Assembly (NCBI RefSeq): GCF_037038585.1
Contig: NC_092525.1
Coordinates: 20,666,867-20,730,866, forward strand
Direction of reading: 5' to 3'
Length of the DNA stretch: 64,000 bases
Source of the DNA: Patagioenas fasciata
Taxonomy: Eukaryota > Chordata > Aves > Columbiformes > Columbidae
The translations under genes were made by a program, and so were the position numbers. Below are positions 54,401-64,000 of the stretch, one piece after another. How positions within the stretch are numbered: the first letter of the stretch is position 1; every line of letters begins with the position of its first letter. A model generated the notes under the pieces. That model was not told the origin of the DNA, made no database searches, and was given only the letters and a program-made list of their open reading frames with translations.

Positions 54401-57400
54401 TTCGAGTGTTGAAAAGGATAAGATAGATGTAGTGAGTTTGGTGTGGCTCATGCTGCTGAGCAGATGCTCTGAGGTCAGTGATGTTCCTGCAGTCTTGAAG
54501 GCCTCGTGCCCACGTTGTGCTGTGTAACTGCAGGGTAGGGAAAACATGCTGCAGGTTGGTACAGAAACTTTGAGGCTGATGGACCACTCTGGTGATGTTC
54601 CTGCCTCTTGGTCAACAGACAGGGCCATTGACCGATGAAATGCCTTGGTTGAGAGAAGGTCCTGGACCACTCCCATGAATGACCACAGCTCAGATTTATC
54701 TAGAGTATAAATGGAGCCACTGGAGACCCCCATTGAGTTGATCTTCCTTGGAGCAGTGGGTGTGCAGTTGCAGACTCTCCTCCTTAGACTGGATATCTAA
54801 GGAACATTCCTTGGGGACTGAGACACCTTGTTTTATTGGTAAGTGTTCTTCTGGTTACCTTTGATGGTCCTCACTTTGTAAGGGTGGGAAGATGTGTGTT
54901 TTGAATCATCACTTTAGAGTTTTGGTATCTGATCCCTTGAGTTTGAATTAACTGTGTAACAATTGAGCTCCTAACCTGTGTTTTATAATGTTTTAAGAAT
55001 GCTGAATAGTTTTGATAAACCCTGTTTCTAGTGGTTTTTCTGATAAACAGTTCTGGTTAGAATAGAGTCTCTTTGGAGCTTATTGCTTCCCTAAGTTGAC
55101 TTTTGGGATGCCTCTGTGACAGCTGCAAACACCAACACACTTTTCTTCTCTGCACCCATTGTACATCTCATTTACTGAGGTTCAGCTGTTCTTCATCCTC
55201 AGCTTCAATTCTCCAGCCATTGAGTACTCACAGTGCATTGTAAGGACCAACAAACCTCTGTTATTTATGTGCGTGGGGCACATGTCCCCATTACTGAACT
55301 CAGTGGCTGTAGAGAGGTGTGGAAAAGGTCCACCTAAGGAGCAGAAGATGACCACAGCTCTAGTGCTGGACATGCCAGTCCTCATTTGGTGTCACTGAAC
55401 AGTCCGGATAACACCTTCTGCCAGAGTAAACGTTTAGCTTTGAACACACGAGCAATCATACAGGCTACACTGCTAAAAAAGAAGTATGCACCTAAATGTG
55501 GGATCAGAGCCATACTGCTGAGAAAACCTTGTAGCTTGGACAGATAAAAACCTGAAAAATTGCAAGGTTTTATAATCAATTTTCTTATCTGCAACAGTGT
55601 TTCTATGGGCATGATTTTAAAACTTCTGAAGGAGTCACATGAGTACCTACATTGGCTCCTCCTAAAAAACACTTTGCCCTGACTAGTAAAATAAAGTGTT
55701 AACTTTTTGAATGCTGGGATCAATAGTACTGCATTTTCTTGAACTTCTCATTAATGCCCGTAATCCAAGGCAGAGCAAGTGGCTCGATGGTGGAACAAGT
55801 GATCCTATCTCCCCCTCTGCTGGAAAACCATGATATGACCTCCAGGAAAAAAAAGGGTGAGACGTGCGGGAAACCTGGCTGGGTTGGCTGCTCTGGTCCT
55901 CCTCGGGACAGAATAAGGCATAAAAACTGAGCCAAAATCCCCAATCCATAATATTATGGCATCAGGCTAATGTTATCACCAGTTATATCCTGGCCAATAC
56001 CTGAATCTAGTTGTCTTCCACAGAAAACTGGTTTGCCCCAAAATTTCCCCAGTCTTCACCACTCATGCTGCCCTGCCTTTCTAGATGTCTGAAAGATTAG
56101 GAATAAGTCATCTTCCCAACATATGCTGTTGTATCTGGTCTCTAGTAACACCTCTGTGGAGACAAAAACAGTCCCAAATCTGTATAATATACCTATAACA
56201 TATGAAAAATCCTAGCAGTCACTAAGCAGAATAATTTCAGGGAAATTCGGAATATTTCAGGGAAAATAAGTCTGCTGAATGCTGTGCTTGCAGCCCTTGG
56301 ACTGATATGTCTATATAAGAGACTGACTGCATCACTGCAAAAAAAAAACCCTATCCAAATTGTAAAATTTGAAATTTTTAAAAGGGCTGAAATTGTTTGT
56401 TCTGGGGAGACCATGTGTGCTTAGGAAGTGTCTGGTGCTGTTGCTCTCAGGGGAGGTATTTGGGCTTTTTTGAGTCAGGGCTGTGCCTGGGAACTCCCGT
56501 TCTGGGTCAGTGCCTCTGATACACAAACCCAGACCAAACCTCAAGCTCCTGCTCCAAACAAGGCGGTCGTTGTGTTTTGCTGGGATGTCACAGTTTATGG
56601 CAATTTGCAGCTTGATGGGGACCGATGGGAGGCACCAGCACTGTGGGGAGAGATGGAGTGGGAGGGCAAGAGCTATCAAAGAGATTACCTGCATTCCCTC
56701 CAGCATTTCGTGAAGGGTGTAAAGTCCTGTTTTGTTGTCTCCTGACCTATCTGTCTAGTTTCTCTAAGGAAATTGTGCCATGTGGCCCATTAAAAGGAGG
56801 CTTACACAGAGCAGCGCCAGCTCTTTGTCATCAGCCATTCCCCAGAAAGGTCCAGAGCCAGAGAAGAAAGTCGACTTCCACTTCTGCGTGTTTGATCTCT
56901 ACAACACTGTGGCTACACCACACTCCTCATGCAGTTATTATAGCCTGGTGCGATTTATAGCAGCCCTGGGGCTGCTGTGGAAGGAACGTGAGGCAAGTGG
57001 GGGTCCCACCAGGGCTAGCACTCACAAAAATGTATGTTTTAAAGAAACTTTTGGCATTTTCTTTTTATTTTTAGAACCCATACAGAGGAATCTACCCTGT
57101 CCTTTTCCGCAGGAGCATGGCTCTGAAGTCACAACCTCCTGATTCTTCAACAGTGCTTGAATTCACGGCCTGTGTTCATACCACTGGGCAGGTCATAAAT
57201 CCTCTCCAGCTACCTGTACACAAAATCTGCATTCATTTTCATCATGCCACAACTGCAGCCTGAGTTTGGAGGACTTCCCTGCCAACTCTCAGCTCGGCAG
57301 GACCCCCCTTTCTTCTCTGAGACCACCAGGCAGCAGCAGGGCTTTTCATGTTGTGAGGAACGAGGCATGCGCTTCAAATAATGTCTCTGATGACTGAGTC

Positions 57401-58640
57401 TTTTTTTCTAATCTTTTTTTAAATTTTTCTCAGCTCTTCTCAAGCTTGGCTCTAGAAAGCAGCGCCAGGTTAGGCTGGGAGAGCATTGGTCCCACTCCCA
57501 GTAGTGACAGGGATGCTTGAGGCAGGGTTTTTCCTGATGCCCATGTGCAGAGGAGGAGTGTCCATCCACAAGTCACGTATCACACCGTTACCTTCAAATC
57601 AGTGGAGAGAAACCTGGGACACTTTCAGACATACGCACACAGTTTGCTATCAGGTCCCACACATCAAAGACATGGTTTATCAGTCCCTTCTCCCTTAACC
57701 TCAAGGCTTGCTATTGCTGCAGGGTTTCTTTTCTGGGCAACTTTTGGGAATGGTGTATACAAGAGGTGCCATGTCCTAGTGCTTGGGATTAAGGTCAGCT
57801 GGTGATGGGTAAGTATTGCCCAGGCTGACGATGGCTCCCTGCCCACCCAAGCCCTATCAACAGCTGCCTCCGAATACCACCCAACACCTGGGCTCCGTGC
57901 AGCAGCCATCTCTCGACGCTCAAAGGGAAACATCAAGTGCACCCACATAGTAAGATAAAATAATATTTGATCAGTTATGGAGGGGAAAAAAAAAGAGTCC
58001 TGGGGCTCTCAGTTCTCTTCTTGCCAAGCTAACCAGCATTGCTTTTCCTGGGAGATGTGCTCTGTAAAGACATGGGTTCAATGTTTGGACAGATCCGTTC
58101 AAGCTGTTGTCCCAGGCAGAAATATCCAGTGATGAGAAAAGTCTTGTTTGCCCTAATTCAACTGGTCTGTCCTTAGGACTCTGAGAAACAGCTCACCATG
58201 AAAAGGAGCTGCTTCACCAGGGAATATGTCTGGGCTTCAGCGAGGATGACTGTTTTTGCTGGGCTCTGCTATCCAGAGATGGAGAAAACATTTGGTTCCT
58301 CCAGGGAAATGTCTCTTTTAATCACTCCAAGGTCTCTAGCTTTGGCTTGGGGAAGAGCCTGGTGCAAGCTGGGCTGATGCATTAGAGTGGGTGTCACCCA
58401 TGAGGAGACATGTGAAGCGGTGGGGTAAGGACTGTTGCTGGGCATGGTGGGACTCCTCTGTTCTCCTCGGCTTTTCTTGCTTCAGGTTTGAGAAGGGACC
58501 TGAGAACTTCTGTGTATATGGACAGGGGTGCTGCAGGGGCACCCATGCTGAGGGGATGTGCTGTTCTTTCTCAAAAAGCAAACAAAAATGGATTATTCCC
58601 TTTGTGAGCCTGTCCAAAGCCTGCTGTGATGTTGTTTGTG
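51428..58640. other. Intergenic region between C8A 5' end and FYB2 5' end
   Basis: About 7 kb. The first few hundred bases must contain the C8A promoter or 5'UTR (a GTTTGCAG at about 51461-51468 on the - strand could be an acceptor for a non-coding first exon). Apart from a (TA)8 repeat at 53093 and short low-complexity stretches I see no gene. Open frames of 100-124 codons at 55.7-57.1 kb have no recognisable family or splice context. Confidence 0.5.
53093..53108 (+). repeat. (TA)8 dinucleotide microsatellite
   Basis: Eight TA units in the intergenic region upstream of C8A. Confidence 0.8.
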
Positions 58641-58679
58641 GTTCAGAGAACCCATGAGTCAGTTCAGGGAAGTGTGGCC

Positions 58680-58881
58680 AGGCTGGGCTTTGCTCCCGCA
58701 GGCTCAGCCCTGCCTGGGTGAGGCTCTCCCCGCCCTGGGGGCAGACCCAGGCCTTGGCCCAGGTGTGTTTTTGGGCTCGCTCCGCCTCACCCAGTGCTGT
58801 GGCAGCAGCAGTGACGGAGCAGGGAGCAGCAAAACATGGTGCCAGGCTGAGAGGCTGGAGCCGGTGCGGAGCAGCGAAGCG
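58680..58881 (+). promoter_or_regulatory. FYB2: Putative FYB2 promoter / 5'UTR, locally GC-rich
   Basis: The sequence becomes distinctly GC-rich compared with its surroundings (CTCCCCGCCCTGGGGGC and GGAGCCGGTGCGGAGC-type text) directly before an ATG in good Kozak context. The call is by composition and position only; no TATA box was seen. Confidence 0.3.
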
Positions 58882-58890
58882 ATGGAGGTG
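58882..58890 (+). CDS. FYB2: Tentative FYB2 exon 1 (three codons)
   Basis: ATG GAG GTG followed by gtaact. The ATG has G at -3 and at +4. If spliced to the acceptor at 62319|62320 the product begins M-E-V-A-G-V-T-D-F-R-A-L-R-A-K-F. This resembles the short acidic N-terminus before the [FK]xxLRAKFQ motif of mammalian FYB2, whose first coding exon is also very short. The donor is not strong (GTG|gtaact). The same ATG also opens a 66-codon hydrophobic frame that reads on into the intron, so this call is uncertain. Confidence 0.35.
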
Positions 58891-61800
58891 GTAACTGTGG
58901 CGGCCCTGTTCCTCTCACCCTCACTGCATGGGCTGCTCTGTCTCCTCTGCCCCCCGGACTGGGTGAAACCTCTGCTGCTTGATTTTCTGCTGCTGATTTG
59001 TAGCTTTGGGGCTGTTATCTCTATGAAGCGCCGGGAGCAGTTAAACTTGGCGTTAGGTGCATGCTTTCAATGCTGCATGTGATGTGCATGGGGACAGCTG
59101 TTCTGCTCCAAAGCAGGGACTGAGGGGTTCGTGGTGCCTGGTTTCTTACCCTCTTTCTCTGAGATGAGCTGTGATTGCTGTCTCTTAATTTAACAGAAAG
59201 TAGAGGTGGATTTTTTTTTCTGGGAGAAGCCGGCAGGTTAATGAGTAGATGGTATCTGTGGTGTGTTCTCGTCAGCATGCCCAGGGTGCCTGGGCTCGGC
59301 TCCAACCACCCCACTGCCTGGAAGAGAGCAATGCTGATTAAACATTTACCCGTGGGACCTCCCTTGGAAATCAAGATAAAGAATGGATGAAGCCAGAAAA
59401 ATTTCAGGAAGGGAACATGCAGTGCTTCCTGTCAGCTGAGTGGAATTTTTTCAGTGTCAATTTGTTTTAGAAAAGCAACTGCAGAAAACTAATGAGAACT
59501 GAGATTCCTTTTACTTAGTACTTGGTATCAGCACAGACCTCCAGCTGCTGATCTTTCTAAAAGGTGTCATTATCATAGGCTTAAGCTGAGCTTTATTCTG
59601 CTTCCTAGAATGATATTAATGTTAGCAGAACATTTTATTTATAGGCAGAAAATATGGAAAGTTTAGCTATCCCCTGACTCTGTAATGCTCATGGCTTTCC
59701 GACCAGTGGAAGTTTGTTTCCTTTTTATCCTCTGCCGTATCTTGCATGGGCTTTTGCCAAATGTATTATTATTCACAGTGAATTATTTGGCCAGATGTAG
59801 CTCTAATACATATTGTGAGCTTTTGGCAGTCCTTTAAATTTGCTAGTGTATTCTCCCTGCTTGTCAACTGGTCTCATTTTCAGGGGATCACCTCTCCCTG
59901 CTGTGCTGAACCCTCCCTGGGCTGGTGGGGCACTGGGACTTCATGTGTGGCCTGACTGCCTGTGGCTCATCTGGCACTGCATTTAGGTTGGGCATCTCCC
60001 TGAGCTAGCTTAAGGCGTGTAGGCTGAGCTGGAGAGTTGCCTGAGTGGGTCTGTGTTTTGAAACAGTCCTCATGGAAAATTATCCTTGCAGAGACTGGGA
60101 GAACTCATTGCACCTCAGATGGTTCTGCTAAGCTCAGCCCTGTGCAAGGAGGCAGCACTTTTGGGAACATTATTGAGGGGGGGGAGAGAGTATCAGGGCC
60201 AGCTGGGTGTGGGGGTACAGGAGGTGGCCATGGGGTGCAATTTAACCTCATCTTCCCAGGCAGTTTGGTGTGCTCAGCCAGGGACTGTATGTGTCCCCCT
60301 GGTGCTGGGTCTGCTTGTGGCATTGGTGAGAATACACCAAGTGGACTGCAAACTGCGGGAGCTAAGTTCTAGTGAAGGGCACGGAGAGTGCTTTAAGTGC
60401 AGATAACCTTCCAGTTAATTAGGCAAATCATTTGAAGCTGCCATTTCAAGGCAAGAGGAGTAACAATTTGAGGGGGGGAAAGAGAGGCTTGTATCTATCC
60501 CTCTTTAATTAAAGGTAGTGCCAAGACAGTGACTGTCACAGCTGTTTCTGTCACTGCCAGGGTGAGACCTGACCACAAACCCTGTTTCGCAGGAGTCCAC
60601 TTTGCCTGTGGCATATTGAGATAGGCAGGTACTTTTTCTTTTCTATTTTCTTTGTCTCCGAGGGCACTGATGAGGAACTATGCGCTAGAGTAAAGAAAAT
60701 CAGTAAAGCAAGGTAAACAGCACTGAACTCTTCAACTGCTGCTGCAGCACGTGCGAAGGCTCAGTGCAATCACATTAGGGCACCTCACTGCTTTATTTCC
60801 CGTCTGGCGTTGCTGGAGGGATCTGGTACATGAGGGATTTTTTTTGTTTGTTTTCCAAAGTCTGATTCTTCCTCCGTATGCTTCTGAAAATTCCCATTCG
60901 CATCGGCTCGACGCTAGATTAGGCTGTCTGGACAGCTTACACTGCATCACGCTGCTGACCACTAATATGAAATATAATTGGAGCAATTCAAACCTCTTCC
61001 CCATGGGTTGGTTCTTTACATCATGCACTGCCCTGTGAAAGTAATAAAGTCAGTGAAAGAGGTTATTCAAGAGAAATTGTCAGTGTTTAATAAATCGTGC
61101 AATTAGATGCAATAAAACCTCAGTATGCTATTCATCTGTTCTGCCTTAACACTTGAGGCTGGGGCTTTTTTCAGAATAACGAAGTTCTGTCCTAGATAAT
61201 TTTTTCCAATTTCCTCATTAGACAGGTTCTCGTGGAGCCTTACAGTTCTCTGCACTGAACTAAGCTGCCGGAGTAGTGCACCTAATGTAATCGTGGCATA
61301 TAAAAAGTTATAGAGCAGTTCAAGGACTTAAGTAGCTCATAAATTTTTCTTCATATTTTCTCCCTCGTTCAGTTCAGGGCTGAAATTAAGCCATAACATT
61401 GCAGGCAAAAATTGTGGTCTTCTTTCTCCAGGATGGGACAGCGAGATGCCTGAGGGCAAAGTCTTGAAACAAAATGTTCTTAGGTGGCCTTTTAAACTGT
61501 GCTGTCACTGCTTAGCCCTCTTTGTTCAAAATCATATATAACCTGGGGCCTGGTGACTGTATGGGACAAGATTTGAGTATCTTAGCAGGTATTCATGACC
61601 TGGACCAGGGGATGCTCTTGCTGTCATTGTGTGCTCTGCGTTTGGTTTGTATGTCCTCTACTTCTTGGTGTGGGAATAATGGCAAGGGGAGAAGCATCCA
61701 AAGAGCCATGGGAACCCTGAGCTGAACCAAAATGGTGGAAAAAGAAGACTTTTGTCCCAGGGGTCATTTGGAGCCTGCCAAGGTGGATGTTTAGTGCGTC

Positions 61801-62319
61801 TCTTCCCATGGTGAAGTTTTCTAAAGGAGGCAGGGTATGGACTAGGGATCTGTGGGGCAGCACTGGCCTCTCCCCTGGCTGGTGTTTATGTACTGAAAAT
61901 AAAGTGCAGTTTTCCTACCCAGCAGGTGCGTGAGTAGTATTGCAGCACCTCTGCCGGGAAGCTCTAACATTCATTTTAGCGTTTGTCAGGTCCTCCTGAG
62001 GGAGATTCTCCAACACTAGGTGATGTTGGGGAGCAGGAGCCATCCTCACTGTCTCTGCTTGGGTGTGTTTCTGTGCCCTGCTTCTTTGTTTTCCTTCATC
62101 TCAATTCTGTTGCCTTTATCAGAAGTGATTTGTGAGCCTTTGGAGGATCCTTTGAATGAGCTAATCCTCCTCTCCTGCTTTTAAATTTTCACTAGGCTCT
62201 ACATATCCTTGGTGATGAGGATGGAGTCTAGGTCTCCTTCTCTCTTAAATGATCATGATTGTATAAATTGCCTGTTCCCACCCCTGAAAGCAGATGTTTT
62301 GTGCTCTTTGCCCTCCCAG
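58891..62319 (+). other. FYB2: FYB2 intron 1 (if exon 1 is right)
   Basis: About 3.4 kb with no recognised repeat or nested gene. It contains a G-rich stretch near 60176-60186 and 60472-60478. If exon 1 is wrong, the true first exon is elsewhere in this stretch or upstream. Confidence 0.35.
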
Positions 62320-63030
62320 GCAGGTGTGACTGATTTCAGAGCCCTCCGAGCAAAATTTCAGAATGACTCCACCTTGGCCAACAAGCTGGTGCAGCCACAC
62401 AAAAAGCCTCCCACTGCAATCCCTCCCAAGCTGGGCTCTGGAGGTAATGCTGTGTCCAGGCCCCTGCCCCTGAGTAAGAGAGAAATGATAAAACTAAAAC
62501 CCAAGGGTGAACCTGCCCATCCTACCTCCCAACCCTCTGCCCTCACCCAATGCAACCCCCTGGCATGGCCTCGAGCCAAGCTTAGTTACTTGGAGCTGAC
62601 GGAGCAGAATGAAGAGCGCAAAGGCAATGTCTCCAAGAAAGGACTGAGTTCTCCCAAGAATGGTCGAGAGCAGCCTCTGCCATCCCATTTCACTGACCAG
62701 TATGGATCAGCCCAAACAGCTCCAGAGGACTCTCTGCTCTCCGGCTCTTTCCACCATGCCCTACAGATCTTGGAAAACACTTTATCCCACGGCAAGAAAG
62801 CAAACGCAATGCTCGCAACTGAACGGCCAGCAAACTTCTACGTGCACCCTTGCCCGGAGCAGATGTGTGCTCCAGCTGCCTCGGGCAGCAGCAGGATGCA
62901 ACCATCTGGAAGTGATGCCATGGGGGACTCACCTGCCCAGAAGAAGGATGCTCTGCGCCACAGTGAGCCAGCTCTTTCCCAGCTGGGTTATCGTGCACCA
63001 AGAGAGCCACCTCAGCACCAGGAAGGTACA
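62320..63030 (+). CDS. FYB2: FYB2 exon 2, large N-terminal adaptor exon
   Basis: An open frame of about 237 codons follows a pyrimidine tract and a tandem acceptor (CCCAG|GCAG|GTG). It starts A-G-V-T-D-F-R-A-L-R-A-K-F-Q-N-D, matching the N-terminal motif of FYB2 (formerly C1orf168, ARAP), an ADAP/FYB1-related cytosolic adaptor linked to T-cell receptor signalling and integrin activation. The rest is low-complexity, rich in Pro, Ser, Lys and Gln, as expected for the disordered N-terminal half of the family; no folded domain is visible. Position and strand fit the conserved order next to C8A. The donor is either GAAG|gtacag (63025) or ACA|gtaagc (63030). The acceptor could also be 62324, which would need a phase-1 first exon. 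The open frame reads 5' into the intron without an ATG of obvious relevance. Confidence 0.78.
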
Positions 63031-63988
63031 GTAAGCTATACTCTTGTTATAGGTATATGGGTGCTCTGAAAGTGCATGATACGTGAGAAAAGAGAAAAAC
63101 TGTTAAGAGTTGGGACCCTCAAACAAGAGGCCAAACTGGCCCGTTGGGGTGCTCTCCTCTTTCTCTGGAGGTCCCAGGGTTAAGAAATCATCTCCAGACT
63201 GCTGGTGAGCTTGGGCAAGGGGAGGGTTCCCCATCTCCAGCAATTTTTTTAAAACTCCTTTGGAGAGATTGTCCACATTTTGAGAATAGGATGAAAAGTG
63301 AGGACAGGGGAGTATCTTCAGTTCTGGTCTACTTTGACCTTTTGCAGTGACAAGGTAAATGTGACCACACCCTGCTGTTCGCTTTTCACGCAGACATAAA
63401 GGTTTGGCTTTTCTGCAAAGATAGTTTAGTTCAAATTCAAATGGTTTAAACCTGAAGTCCCCCCTCTGCTCCCTCCCAGTTTTGCAAAAGGCAATATTCA
63501 AACTTAGAGACCATATTCTCCTTGCAATATTTCTTACAGAAACTAGTGTTAGGAAGCTTGAACACTGTGAAATTCCCCTTGCTAACATCATGCTGAGTGA
63601 CGGGGCACTGAAAAGATTAAGTCTTTGTTTACCCTGGAAAACTACCTTGCTCAGACTGTGTATGGAAAACAGCTATGCCACTAAATCCTGGCAGATTAAA
63701 CTGTTATCAGTACAGAAAATTAGGCTAGTATTTTATAGTCCAAGGGAAGGGAACTGTTGAGATCTGAGGCCCCAACATGGTTAACTTGGTAGAAATCTGT
63801 AAAAATTAACATTTCCATTTACTTTTCCACTCTGGTAATGTGGTAAGACGCCTGCTGTGTAATGGGGATGCTGAAACTGGGAGGAAGCAGAGCTGGTTAG
63901 AAATGTCTGTGTGACAAGTAATGATCTTACATGGATTTTTGCTTAAATGAGGGCTAATTGCTGCCTGTCCTTGTGCTTCTCTGAGCAG
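63031..63988 (+). other. FYB2: FYB2 intron 2 (putative)
   Basis: About 0.96 kb between the exon 2 donor and a candidate acceptor at 63988. The 162-codon open frame on the opposite strand (63103-63591) matches nothing I recognise and is not called. Confidence 0.35.
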
Positions 63989-64000
63989 AATCTGAGCCTC
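63989..64000 (+). CDS. FYB2: Possible FYB2 exon 3, cut by window end
   Basis: A strong pyrimidine tract (CTGCCTGTCCTTGTGCTTCT) ends in GAGCAG at 63988, leaving 12 nt of putative exon. Joined in phase 1 to the GAAG donor it reads E-S-E-P; in phase 0 to the ACA donor it reads N-L-S-L. Too little is visible to choose. Confidence 0.3.

Noticed and set aside
55683-57142. Cluster of 88-124-codon open frames on both strands upstream of FYB2
   Set aside because: Mutually overlapping, no conserved motif, and no exon-like boundaries.
63103-63591. 162-codon open frame on the - strand
   Set aside because: It lies in putative FYB2 intron 2, antisense to the gene, with no family resemblance.
1-64000. tRNA, rRNA, microRNA, CRISPR, phage or bacterial systems
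   Set aside because: Both strands were read for these. The window is vertebrate nuclear DNA with split genes, and no such element could be supported.

Overview
The window is nuclear DNA from a vertebrate, almost certainly a bird. All genes are split by GT-AG introns, and a well-preserved CR1 LINE 3' end of avian type lies at about 32.7-33.2 kb. The order and orientation of the recognisable genes match the conserved vertebrate block DAB1 - C8B - C8A - FYB2 (human 1p32, read in reverse). The species cannot be named from the sequence alone.

Layout. (1) 1-3.4 kb, + strand: a last coding exon (71-115) and a long AT-rich 3'UTR ending near a polyadenylation signal at 3354. Its identity as DAB1 rests on synteny only. 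(2) 3.4-9.35 kb: intergenic, holding the C8B upstream region. (3) 9,353-26,117, + strand: complete C8B, 12 coding exons joined in frame to 587 codons plus stop. (4) 26.1-32.3 kb: the spacer between two converging genes. (5) 51,427-32,482, - strand: complete C8A, 11 coding exons joined in frame to 597 codons plus stop. (6) 51.4-58.9 kb: intergenic. (7) 58.9-64.0 kb, + strand: the 5' end of FYB2, with a tentative tiny first exon, one large second exon and a possible third exon cut by the window edge.

The two central genes encode the alpha and beta chains of complement component C8. Both are secreted, mainly liver-made MACPF proteins. C8 beta docks C8 onto the C5b-7 complex; C8 alpha inserts into the target membrane and starts C9 polymerisation. 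Both chains have the order signal peptide, propeptide, TSP1, LDLRA, MACPF, EGF-like, TSP1. They lie tail to tail, and their exons correspond one to one through most of their length (241, 129 and 152 nt exons are identical in size), as expected from an old inverted duplication.

Non-coding content is ordinary for an avian genome: one clear CR1 insertion in the last C8A intron, one degraded antisense CR1/L3-like fragment in C8B intron 11, several ancient MIR/L2-like relics, and homopolymers and short microsatellites. No tRNA, rRNA, CRISPR, prokaryotic or viral gene was seen. I found no convincing new biological system. The items most worth checking are the C8 pair, the ambiguous 58.9 kb start (tiny FYB2 exon or small membrane protein) and the CR1 insertion beside the last C8A exon.
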